A stretch of DNA of 64,000 nt, taken from the NCBI GenBank assembly GCA_000442125.1, contig KE546966.1, positions 2,281,471-2,345,470 on the forward strand, given 5' to 3'. The position numbers and the translations under genes are program-made. This stretch comes from Opeltia flavorubescens. Lineage: Eukaryota; Ascomycota; Lecanoromycetes; Teloschistales; Teloschistaceae. This document shows positions 47,726 to 58,295 of this stretch, in pieces. The stretch's first letter is position 1. The number at the start of each line of letters is the position of its first letter. Below the pieces are notes generated by a model. The model had not been told where the DNA came from. It did no database searches and saw only the letters and a list, made by a program, of their open reading frames with translations.

Positions 47726-48557
47726 CCTTCATCCAAAATAAGGAAATAAAAAACATTCGCACGACAATTTTCGGTTTCACCAAATTTCGGCACCTAACAA
47801 TGAAGAATCAATCAATACCCTCTAAACTAAATTACAGATAGCTCTGCCGCTCAAAAAGGCACCACTAGATTTTTCATCTATCATACCCTGATCTGAGGAG
47901 TTCTTCTTCCATATCAGGAAATTGGCTGTCCAACTGCAACATGAATAAATGGTCCAACAAAGAGTGTCCGATGATCAGAACCGCTGAACGCCAATTCTTT
48001 CAGGCTATAGGAGCCTTTAAATGATTACAAGGCCGTGTGGGTCTTGGTAATCCCAATGTATCTATCGGAGAAGATGGAAAGACATGTGTAACCGGCTTGC
48101 ATTCCTAATATACGTCCTTCTCCACGGATAAACCTCAATAGCGATTATTTAGATGACCAACAGTGGAGCAATGATAGTGTGGGGTTTCTGATTACTGGTG
48201 TTAGTGGATCTTGAATAATCTGAACCCTGGTCGTACGCCATACACAGCCGTGAATATCAAAAGAAACCATGAGACGAGATGAGATCCTTGTTCTGTTAAA
48301 GTGAGAGTAGAAGCTTAATGTTTTCAAGATCGTTTCTTTGGAAATCATTCATCTAGTGGATAATCTATCTTTACACATAGTCATTTACATTCTAATACTG
48401 CCCTGAGTCAATTTTCCCGGTGAATTCCTGATCTGTTACTTCATTCCAATCTATTGACAACCCAATCAGCTACGTGTTGCTTATGATTTCAGCTCAAAAA
48501 AGGGCTCTACTGATCATCACATGTCGTTCCTCGTCGCTGACTGGGGTAAGAGGGTAC
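47726..48557. other. intergenic between RING paralogues C and D
   Basis: 832 bases of AT-rich sequence. A TGGTCCAACAAAGAG motif at about 47949-47963 resembles part of the shared promoter element. No coding frame is supported. Confidence 0.4.
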
Positions 48558-49837
48558 CTAGTCAAGATCCATCATCACCGGATAATCAATATCTTCTGGA
48601 TAATCAACCTCCGGCATGATTACAGCCTCGCCTCTCAACTTTGCCTCCGCAATTTCATCGAGGTGTTTTTCCAGCATCTTCGAAAGTCTCTCGGGATCCT
48701 TTTTCAGCCATCTTTTATCTTCCGTCGACATTGGAACCTTCGCATCATACTCTGAGCTAGGGTCGAAGAAAAATGGTACGAACTTCTTCTTGAAGGTGAA
48801 TTTCTCCGTCATAAATAACAGTGCTTTCATCTGAATTTTCTGTTCTGGCGTGATGTCTCTTCCTTGGCGGTACTTCTTCGCCTTCTGGCGAATGATGTAC
48901 CGGGCGTGTTGGAATATCAACTCGCAGTCTGATAGCGACGGAATGACTTCTTGCTCTCCCTGGGCTAAGGCGTCAGCATGCCTTCTTTCAAGGAATGCGA
49001 TGATATGACCCCTGGTCTGCTCTTCTTTTGCGTCCCGAAGGCGACCTAGGAACGTATAGGCCAAATCTGTCAATCGGCAACGGACCCGCAGAAGCTGGAC
49101 CGTATCGGAGTGGCACATTGGGCTCAAATACAAGGCAGGTAGTCTGCAGAGCGGGCAATAGATGCTTCGTGCTTCGCGTATGTCCGGTATACCGTTCTCA
49201 GAGGCACGATAGTGAGCACGTATGGAAGGGATACTTGTATCAGGCAATTGGATCGTAACCGTTGGAGCTACGATTGCTCCGCGACGTCCTTGATTGTTGT
49301 GGTCTTCTCGAACGTGATCTGGTCCTAGGTGAGTCAGGTTTCTTCTCTGTCGTGCAAGATCTCTCATGTGGTCATCTATTTGGTCGAGTATCAGTCGGAG
49401 TTCTTGCTGTACATGATTGATTGCCTGCATAGGTTCAACCCTAGTTCGATCAGCCGATCAACTTTTGCTATCATTTCAACTCCGCGTGGAAGAATGGTGT
49501 GATCTTCTCCCTCTTCTTCCGTATCGGTCTGGACTGGAGATATCGATCGTTCAGAGATCTGCGCTGTGGATGGTACCATGATCGGGCTGAGCCACTCCAT
49601 CAGGCAGTACTCATGAAAATGATGCTTGCATTTTGGAAGAGAACTGATAGCGAGAGAACCATCACCATTCTGAACCATCGTGTCGTGGCAAATTGAACAC
49701 ACATCACCGTCCCTGAGACTTTCTTTTGAGACTTTAGTAGCTGCGGTGTTGAGGCGCATGATGTGGTTCTGTATGCAATCCTCGATTCCGCTGTATAGGA
49801 ACTTTCGAGCACATGTGGGTGATATTGCTCGTGGCAT
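48558..49837 (-). pseudogene. RING-like paralogue D, split by a frameshift
   Basis: Two minus-strand frames overlap by 40 bases. 49837-49391 encodes the N-terminal half (KFLYSGIEDCIQNHIMRLN; C47, C50, C70, H72, H75, C78 in CSICHD and CKHHFHEYC) up to VDRLIELGLN. 49430-48558 continues the family sequence from MQAINHVQQELRLILDQI through CPLCRLPAL, CHSDTVQLLRVRCRLTDL and the charged region to DIDYPVMMDLD. Alignment with C shows the two halves are one gene shifted by one base near 49430; no intron fits. It could be a true inactivation, an assembly error, or two proteins. Both halves keep all eight ligands. The C-terminal membrane helix of A, B and C is absent, so any product would be soluble. Confidence 0.72.
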
Positions 49838-50450
49838 GGTCGCTGAAGTTGAGCTGTGGCAGTAGGTGGGTTGCTTTTAATGGGGTTAAGAGAGGTTTGG
49901 TTGGATATATAGCGCGCCAGACTTTAACGACGGATGTATAGACCAGTTCCATTGTTTTGAGTTGTCACTTTTGACTAAATCAACAAAGGAATCTATTTGA
50001 TACATTCTATAACACGAATTACCTGAGTTTGCTAGCCTTGTCCTTTGTCCAGAAACTGTTAACCTGGAATCGACTGAAACCATTATAGCAAGAGTATGGA
50101 AGTGTTGATCATGTAACGTGAACAGAAAGGTACCCTGAATTGTATATCCACGCGATCGTCCTATCTGATGGAGCCTTAGATGTTGTGGGAAGCATGGCAA
50201 AATCAGGATTCAGACCAACAATGGTCCAACAACGAAATAGTGATACGCGAAGACTTCTTCACACATTGGAGCGTCGCCAGAAGATCATTATATAACATCA
50301 TCCCTGAGTCCTAGATTCCTTCTCCACAAAGCACTCGACCCCGAGAGAAGAAACAAATCACCTCTTCATTATTCAAGCTCGATATCTCATTATACGAGAA
50401 TTTCAACAGTAGAAGCTTTGTGTATTGTATCTCCTTCTCGATCAGCAACC
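49838..50450. other. divergent intergenic, RING D / small HTH protein
   Basis: 613 bases with promoters of both flanking genes. A CAACAATGGTCCAACAAC stretch at about 50216-50233 is nearly self-complementary and resembles the shared RING promoter element. It lies about 380 bases from the ATG of D, farther than in A and C. Confidence 0.4.
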
Positions 50451-50887
50451 ATGAGCCAATACCAGCAAGAACACATGACAGACCGCATACGCTGGACAAA
50501 GCCCCAACTCCAACGCATGATCGCACTCAAGCAATCCGGCATGCCGAACCAACAAATCTTCCGGACAATGCAGCGTGAGTTTGGCGTACCGGATAAAGTC
50601 GGCGAACTTAACGCTGAGCTTTATTTCTTGAACAAAGGTATTCAACTTCCTTCCAGTTTCTCCCTTTCCCATTCTTTTTCGGACTGGGTGTTAATGAGGA
50701 TCACATAGGACCTTCAACACACCTATGGAATCCAGCCATGGAGCAGCGAGTCAAGGAGCTCTATGGACAGGGTATGGATTCGAAGAATATTACTACGGAG
50801 TTGTTCCATCAGTTTGCGAAGCCGGAGATGTGGCAGGAGACTTATCGCAAGATTCAGCAGATGAAGTTGCAGGGTCGGATGGCTTGA
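50451..50887 (+). CDS. small protein with two helix-turn-helix-like repeats
   Basis: Exons 50451-50637 and 50709-50887 give 121 residues. The GGTATT donor and CACATAG acceptor keep phase and give NKG-PSTHLWNP. Two similar units are seen: WTKPQLQRMIALKQSGMPNQ with QIFRTMQREFG, and WNPAMEQRVKELYGQGMDSK with NITTELFHQFAK. Each has a Trp start, a helix, a Gly turn and a second helix, as in Myb/homeodomain-like or resolvase-type HTH units. I do not recognise a named family. It may bind DNA or be a small adaptor. The chosen ATG (50451) follows GCAACC; an in-frame codon upstream would add only 11 residues. Confidence 0.68.
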
Positions 50888-51547
50888 GTGTCTTGGGGGT
50901 GGATTCTTGAGATGTTCTTGGTTTACTAAGATGGGATAAATGGGCACTTGAAATCACTTTGTGTGGTAGAGGCTTGGTCTAGATATGGATTGAATTGAGT
51001 ATGGGTTCGGATAGGCTTATTATCGACTTCCTTTATCCAATCCGCTGTCCTAACCCTGGCCAGAAATGGCACTCAAAAGCTTGGCACACCCGAATTATAA
51101 CGACTTCACCCCTGACATTGTTGCCGTGGCCAGAGATAGGATACTTGATACCGATGTAACGATTTCCTATCTTCTATACTTAACCCTCAGATTTCGTCTA
51201 ATCTATTGACACAACCAGCAAACGAGCTATTCAGGCTCCACCTTCGTTGTAACATTGGTCCATTCAGCTGATGACCATCCCTTTGTTGCTTTCCCGCAAT
51301 TGACAAGAGGATCAACAGGCTTTATCACTTCATCACATCTTCTTGCATCGTCCGCACCAACAAACCTGTTAGTGAGATCACCACGTAGAGCGGGTTAGTC
51401 TCTTCGCTTCAGCAAATTCGCACATTTTCCACTTCTGGTGTTCTCTAGTGTTCCTACTACATTGTACCCATAGCTTCTTTCCTTTGCAAACACATCGGCA
51501 AACCGTTATCTGCTCTCATTGCTACTTATTGTCTCAGTCGTTCCGCC
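50888..51547. other. intergenic
   Basis: 660 bases between two plus-strand genes, C/T-rich near 51400-51540 as expected for a promoter and 5' UTR. Nothing else seen. Confidence 0.5.
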
Positions 51548-53209
51548 ATGACGTCCGAGACCACTGCCCTATTCTCCTGGATCTGGCGTCGTGATGCTTC
51601 TCAGTCTTTGCATGCTCCTTTGTCACTGAACATCACGAAGACTTCGATGGAGTTCGCCGCCGCCAACATGACAAGCAATACCCATGACCCGATGGGAGCA
51701 GCGTTAGACTACCCCATGCACCAGATCCCGCTCTTCCCAGCCAGCAGTCACAGCGACCGGCTCGACACCGCTCTTTTCACAATACCCTTCTTTTTTGCCG
51801 CCACTCACGTCGTCTTCCTCCTGTCTTACAAACGCAATGGCAAATGGTTCGATAGTCGTGTCGCTGGCTCTCCACAATCACGGGTCATCACAGCGATTTT
51901 GAATGTCACGTCGACACTGCTCATGCCGATTCGCTTCGTTCTTGGTCTCTCGGCAGCTACATTGGGTTTTGCTACACTCCTCGTTACGTACCTCTCGTAT
52001 TGTATCTGGGTGGAGCTCGCTTACCCCCCGCCCTTTGGGGCAAGCAACTATGTCCTCTCCGCCGTCAGGTTTCTCCCCGCTATACCATTGACACTCCTTT
52101 TTCGAGCCCGCGGACAGGTCATGACAGACGTTTTCGCCCACGCAAAACGTTTCTTCTCCTGTAACTACACGAAAGCTGGGGCCTCCCTCCGCTTTTGCAA
52201 AGGCGCTGCGTGTCGGATAGGGTCTTGGTGCGGAATGGTGGGTTTTGCCTTTGTCTCCGTCTTCCTGGTCTTGATTGGAATTACAAAATCTGGAATATTG
52301 GCCGCGAGACGCTGGGTTTCTTCGTTTGAAACGAGCGCTGTCAAGATCATTAAAATCGCATGTTCGACCATTTTCATCGTGGGAGTCTGCTTTGCCTGGA
52401 TCCTCTGGTTCACATACTCGATCACGTTCTGGTTTCTGATACCCTGGTCGGTTGAGTTCCTGTGCAGCACTTGCGATAAGGTCTATATTGGCCGTCGCAT
52501 CCAAATTGTCATGGAAACATACCATCAGGATCTGCGTTATCGAGATAACGAGATCCAAGAGCTCAGAGAATACAAGTCTTCAGCCCAGATCCGTGAGCGC
52601 GATTTAAATATACTGAATGACAAGCTGTCTACAGAACTATCACATGTGCAAGCAATCAACTTCGCTAGGTGGGCCCCGAATCTGCAATACAGTGGCGCAT
52701 ACAATCAAAGGTTATGGCTTGAGCAAATCATCCAACATGCTGGTGGAATACCTGACCAGCAACGTCGATTAATCATTGCCCAGCTGGAGGTCAAGGAAAT
52801 CGCATCCAAATACCGCTCTTTGACTCGGAAGTTCAATCAGCTCGAACAGGTGTCCAGTGATAAGGACGAAGCAATCAGCCAGAGAGACTACGAGATAAAG
52901 CGCAAGGATGAAGAGCTGCAGCAAAAAATTGGTATGATTCAGAAGCAGCAGAGTGTCATCCAGATTCAGGAGACCCAGTTGCGAGCTATCGTAGATGGAA
53001 TAGCGGGAACTGAGTCTCTCGTCACTTCTCAACAAGCCCAGATAAATGATCTGACAAAGCAGCTCACAGAGCGACCTAATGTGACTCATAAGGATGTTGC
53101 TGTTGCTGAGGCTATGTTCGAAGCGGTGAATAGAGAGCTCGCCGATACAAAAGCCAGCCTATCAGATCGCTCTGGATACCTTGAAATGCAGACGCTCATC
53201 ACTACTTGA
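51548..53209 (+). CDS. multi-pass membrane protein with C-terminal coiled coil, unknown
   Basis: Single exon, 553 residues. A polar N-terminus of about 75 residues is followed by about six hydrophobic segments: ALFTIPFFFAATHVVFLLSY (about 75), a long one after RVITAILNVTSTLLMPIRF, FLPAIPLTLLF, GMVGFAFVSVFLVLIGI, IACSTIFIVGVCFAWILWF and ITFWFLIPW. From about residue 325 the sequence is charged and helical. A long coiled coil (DEAISQRDYEIKRKDEELQQ and onward) runs to about 500. No known domain is recognised. A membrane anchor plus cytosolic coiled coil suggests a scaffold or tether; this is inference. The reading frame and composition are clearly coding. Confidence 0.75.
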   Translation: MTSETTALFSWIWRRDASQSLHAPLSLNITKTSMEFAAANMTSNTHDPMGAALDYPMHQIPLFPASSHSDRLDTALFTIPFFFAATHVVFLLSYKRNGKWFDSRVAGSPQSRVITAILNVTSTLLMPIRFVLGLSAATLGFATLLVTYLSYCIWVELAYPPPFGASNYVLSAVRFLPAIPLTLLFRARGQVMTDVFAHAKRFFSCNYTKAGASLRFCKGAACRIGSWCGMVGFAFVSVFLVLIGITKSGILAARRWVSSFETSAVKIIKIACSTIFIVGVCFAWILWFTYSITFWFLIPWSVEFLCSTCDKVYIGRRIQIVMETYHQDLRYRDNEIQELREYKSSAQIRERDLNILNDKLSTELSHVQAINFARWAPNLQYSGAYNQRLWLEQIIQHAGGIPDQQRRLIIAQLEVKEIASKYRSLTRKFNQLEQVSSDKDEAISQRDYEIKRKDEELQQKIGMIQKQQSVIQIQETQLRAIVDGIAGTESLVTSQQAQINDLTKQLTERPNVTHKDVAVAEAMFEAVNRELADTKASLSDRSGYLEMQTLITT

Positions 53210-54727
53210 CTGGCCTCCAAAAGCTGAGGTCCACCCATAGACTCCATCATTGACATCTCCTCCCCGACTCCGGGAGCGACAGGAAGCCAAATTGACCATC
53301 CTCTATACCTTTCTTGATGGACTCCATACTCTCTTCNGGCGTGGTCTTGTCTAGTACTGGTGTGAATTCTTCTTATTCAAGCTGTTGCGGCTTTCCAGGC
53401 TAATCTTATCGCCAGGTTCTTGATATTAGTGCTCGATGGCGACGATCTTTTTGCATTCACAGGCTTCGTTCAGTAAAACGAAACATGCACTCACCTTATC
53501 TAAGTTGTCGAGGTGGCGATGTCTAAAGCAGGGCGCTGCTGGTGTTGGATGTATTGTCTTCTCCCGCAAGGCGTTTGTAACGGAAGCCCGACGACGGGAT
53601 GGTTCAAAGTGTCTGTCTTGTCGTTTCTGAATTTTACCTGTTGTCATCACGAGATTTGTACTTCCTCTCTACATGGCGTCGATCATAGTATTGTCTGGAC
53701 ATAATGCGGAAAGTCCTTGGATTTTGGAGAACTTTCTTCTTCCTCTCGCTGGTGAAGAAAATTTTGCGTCGTGGAGTGACATTGCATAAATAGTGCATTA
53801 GAGGACATATGCATGCCAAGTGATTGCATAACATAGAATTTGATCAAGTGTAGAGACTACGTCATTCCGTACCTGATCAAGTCTCCCTTCAATTGTCCTT
53901 CTGTATCATATCTCTAGTCTCAAATCGGTTCAAAGGGATCTATTCCCTTGTGTGCTCGCTATGAACCGTTTCCGTAATTTCTCGACACATGCGACAACCG
54001 AGCATGCCGAATTTAGCGCGATGTTTAAGCCGAGATGTTTCGTGGAGAGGTCTATTTTAGGTGTTCATGATGTTTGAGTGTTTTAGTCTCCATCTGCTAG
54101 ATCATCAGATTCAAGATGTCATTCAACCTTTTTCATCATGATCATGTGTGATCATGTACTTCATTCATTTACGTCTGCAAGATATCTAATGTTTCCCTTA
54201 GCGTGATGCTCTTCCTTTACACCACCTTTTGAGTAGTCGTCAGCACCGCTGGCCTTTCCTTTGTCAGAAAATTCCTCTTTTCACTCGAGATATTGGTAAG
54301 GAAGCTTGCACAAGCAACCTTTGAATAAGAATCATGGTGAGTAGCATTTCTATCCCNCCCTCCTGCCGTTGAACGTGGAACGGCTCAGAATATAATCATC
54401 AGCATTGAGGAGGAGAATCTAGGGGAATAGGAGAGAGTACTAAAACATGTTTAGGAATTAATCAATTGTCTAGAAATACCGGGTCCTATTACAGCGGCTC
54501 GCGGCTCTTCTGACACCTGGTTCCAAACGATATACGCGCACATATACCCGCCGGATATCACGACCGACGATCCCGTTTCTTCATCATATAATTAGAATCA
54601 GATCTTCAGGCTAGGTTCGTATTCTTTCCACAATATATGTTCAGTCATTTGCACTCGTCAACAGCTCTCCCAAGGCAGCCCGTCACGGTACCAAAGTAAT
54701 TCCTTGCGCCGACGATACCAAAAAGCA
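53210..54727. other. 1.5 kb intergenic
   Basis: Contains ambiguous bases at 53337 and 54357. No coding frame or repeat family is supported. A TGATCAAG motif recurs near 53840 and 53875, too short to mean much. Confidence 0.45.
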
Positions 54728-55633
54728 ATGGCCCTGTCCTTCCTACATCTCCTCCCCCTCCCCCTCCTCCTCACCTCCTCCCTGGCGACACCTACACCAG
54801 CAATCCCAGCAGCAATCAACACCCCAGCCCTAGAAGCTGCATGCAGAAGTCCCTCCCCCCGGGATCTCCCCAACCCTACATGCTGGGATATCCTCGACAT
54901 GGACACCTGGCTGACGAGCTGGAAAGTAAACACCTCGGCCGCTGTCGATGATACTACGGGACAACCTCTTACACCACCTGCGGGCAAGTTTACTTGTAAT
55001 GCGGAGGAGGCTTGGTCGACCTGTTTTCTACGCTTCCTATACCCGTCTTCAAACATCCACTGTACGGAACCTGGTACATCAGCGTGCTCTGACAGGCCAC
55101 AAGTGGACGTCATGGGTCTCGCTACTAAATCCGCAGAGTACTACTATGCCAATTATGCCATTTGGTGTAAGTTTAAAAACTATCTACATTCCCAAAACTT
55201 CTCTCATTTTCTCCTATGAAAAGAATTACGCGTCATCGGCGCAGGGGGAGAACTTTGGTAGTAGATTCGTGGGCTCGTTTTTCTAACTAACGGATCGATT
55301 TTGTGCGCGCTAGTCTTGAATGAGTATTTTTCCCACCTCTACCTCGAGGTTCAACCCCTTGATCCTACCACACGCCCCATGAATGTTCAAACCCTGACGG
55401 CTTTTTTGCGCGGCTCACCCCCGTGGGTGGCGGATACGGCGCTTCATGGTATTGATATCGCTGTTGCGGATCTTATTGAGCCACATGATGATGCTGAGCA
55501 ACACGCTGCTGCGGGCGATCGGATAACGACGTTGAGCAAGGTGGTGCTGAGTACGTGGCCGAGTGGGATTCCGGACGGACCATGGTTTTTGCAGTTGGCT
55601 AAGGGGGGAAATTTGTTGCATTCGCCCTTGTAA
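54728..55633 (+). CDS. predicted secreted protein, six cysteines, unknown
   Basis: Exons 54728-55166 and 55314-55633 give 252 residues. The 147-nt intron has a GTAAGT donor and a CTAACTAACGG branch, and restores YAIWFLNEYFSHLYLEV. A signal peptide covers about 1-20 (LHLLPLPLLLTSSLA, cleavage near ATPTPA). The mature part has exactly six Cys (39, 52, 90, 99, 112, 120), all in exon 1; exon 2 has none. An even count in the N-terminal half suggests three disulfides there. No carbohydrate-active or protease motif is seen. It could be a secreted effector-like or wall protein; unknown. Confidence 0.75.
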
Positions 55634-57620
55634 TGGGGCGGGGGAGAGATTTTACGGTGGGGAAGATGTGGGGAAGGGGAAAAAAGACACTGTCAGAAGT
55701 GCTCGACCGAGAGCGTCGAAATATATGACTGTCGGGGTTGCGGCATGAGCTGGAGCTTTGCTTGCCGCAAATTGCTTTCCCATTCCAAGGGCACCATCCT
55801 TACATTTGGTCTACCATTTACCATCCATCCAGATGTCGAAGTCTTTGCCACTAGGATTGTAGATATACTCCGCTTAATCGGTGTTTTCTTTAGCATTGAG
55901 CGAAATTATATGACTATCGTTCCGCTCTGTCGACTAAATCGGATGGGTTTTAGGTACCGGTATCGTCGGGTATCCGAGCTGCGACTGCTTTTCCTAATGG
56001 ATCGTAAAGAACAGAGGAGCTTACTTCAACTGTAGTGCCTGATTCGTACCAATGATTATCTGAGAAGAAAAGCTCGTATTGCAGAATCTGGCTACCCTTG
56101 TTGTCGAAAATGGTCCAGCCACTGCTGATCTACGAAAGCTTGCGATCTCGAGGCAAAGTCTGTTTACTCCGTGTCTTCCACTGGAATTTGCAGAAATGAG
56201 AAATGGCCCCCGTCATTTGTGCCATGCTCTGCATTTCTCAATTCAAGCAGTCAGAGTGAACGTGATCAGACTCACTCCTCTCGCCTTCGATAAGTAACAC
56301 TAGCCGCGTAGTAGTAATTTGGGTATAATATTTTGATAATGTACTATTTGTTACGGGAAGGGAGAGAAAATAGTCCCAGTCTTTTCCAATCATTGGAGCC
56401 GTGGCACCGGATTAAGCATTCATTTAGATATCTGACTATTGAAGCTTAGCTTTGTAGTCTTCTTTTGTTCGTTCACTTTCAACTTAATGGTGAAACATGG
56501 GGCCTACTAAATAAGGATATGGATTTATGACGACACTATACACAAAAAAAGTGATCATGCTAATCGCGAAAAACACCGGTATCCTTTTAGGCGTCTTCAC
56601 GCTTTCTTTTCTCTTCTTTCTTTCTTCCCCATACGAACAAATCTCTAAAGCTGCAATTTACTTAAAGATGCTACCATCTTCACCCGCATCAATGTTATCG
56701 AAACTCCACAGAATGCAAAGGCAGCAATCGAGTCAACGTTGGTATTTCAAATTTTTGTATAGTGTTTTGGCTATCCCGATAACATCATGGTCTTGAATGA
56801 TGATTTGGAAGAGCACGTCATGCGCGTCCGTGCCGTTTTGGTAACGGGGGTGCGAAGGGTATGGGGGCTGATAGATCGCCTGCTGTGTGTTTTATTAAGC
56901 GATTGCGACTGAAGTGGACGTTTGAATTCGGCTGTTGGTATTGGACAGAGAGATGCGTTTATGGTCGTGTTGAGGAGGCAATTGGCGCCTGACGCACGAA
57001 ATATTGGACCATGAAAGGGGATTTGGTCCACGGATCAGAGGATGACACGAACCTAAAGCAAAAGAGGGCACGTCTTCAGGCAATGGCTCTCAGCGTTGAA
57101 GCTGCAAGTTCTCAATATTGGTACATAGCAATCAGCGCCTGGCTTTTTGCTGGGACTTTAGAGAGTACGCCTGACTGGGAAATCGACTATGAACCTCTAG
57201 AACGCCAAAATCACATCCAAATTTAACACCTCGACATTCGATCTCTATCGTCTCATTTGAATTGCTTCCTGGATCTCACTCCATTATCCTCAACAATCAC
57301 ATATCTATCGTTCGATATTGTCTTCACGATAGAACTGACCATATACGAATTCGGTATATGCAAGTTCTACTGTGGCGCGTATATCGGCAATGCTCGGACT
57401 CTCAATCGCATCGGCGACAGGTGTTCTCCCATTCAACAACCTGCGCCTATCCGCGGAGGTAGACCCTACATCCGCACGGAGTTTCAATATCGGATTTCCC
57501 ACAATCCACTAAGTCGGAGCAAAATGGACTTTCACCCATCAGATCATAAGCACCTTGCTGAAAGCGTAAATGCAAGAGAAATCCACAATGTCTCTCAAGA
57601 AATCCCATCACTATCCATCA
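55634..57620. other. 2 kb intergenic with scattered frames
   Basis: The frame at 56786-56911 reads MVLNDDLEEHVMRVRAVLVT and then a Leu-rich stretch. 57011-57226 reads LQAMALSVEAASSQYWYIAI and then WLFAGTLESTPDWEIDYE. Both have some coding feel but are interrupted and cannot be joined by good splice sites. They may be remains of one gene. Support is weak and I do not give them separate entries. Confidence 0.3.
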
Positions 57621-58295
57621 TCAGCTAGTCTTCACCCACCCCTCCCCAAATGGCCAAGGCCAAATATGCACCACCACAACCGCCATCCTCATCCCCCAAG
57701 CCCAGTACTCAACCTCCCCATCCATCGCCCCATACACAGCAACAAGCGCACAATACTCCAATATCGCAAAATACATCATCTCCCTTTCCAGCTTCATTGG
57801 ACTTCCATCCGTGTCCAACGGCACGAGTTTCATCCATATTGAAAATAGCTCCGCGTGCCCTTCGCCGTGGGAATTGTGCTCCCAGTGGGGCTCTGTGAGA
57901 AAAGTCATGGGGGGCAGTCGTTGGAGCCAGGATTGCATTTGCGCGCAGACGTGCTTGGCGAGGTCGTGAGCGGCGAGACCGTGGTCGATGCGGTCGTTTC
58001 TTGTGATTATTATGCTTTGGGAACCTTTGCGCGTGGTGAGGGGGACGTGGAAGGGGACGGGGGGCCATAATATGGCGCTAGCAATGGTTTAGACTGGATC
58101 ACACGTGGTATGATTGCATTGAGAGGGTTTATTGACGTACTTAGTATCATTGTCTTTTGGTGCTACAGGCCTGGGCAATGGGAGTGTGGGTGCTATTAAC
58201 CGAGATGGAGTCTTGATCTCTGGGAGTCCATAGCTTGAGCATAAGAAGGATATGCACCAGAGAAGTATGGCAAGTGACGAGGTGGGAGGGTACAT
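57621..58295 (-). CDS. predicted secreted protein, unknown
   Basis: Minus-strand exons 58295-58141 and 58077-57621 give 203 residues. The intron has a GTACGT donor and a GCTAG acceptor and keeps phase (NDT to NAILWPPVPFHV). A signal peptide lies at about 1-23 (SSLAILLWCISFLCSSYG). The mature part reads VPLTTRKGSQSIIITRNDRI, DHGLAAHDLAKHVCAQMQSW, EPHWEHNSHGEGHAELFSIW and EYCALVAVYGAMDGEVEYWA. The two mature Cys could form one disulfide. I do not recognise the family. The second exon's coherent composition across 150 codons supports a real gene. Confidence 0.7.
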
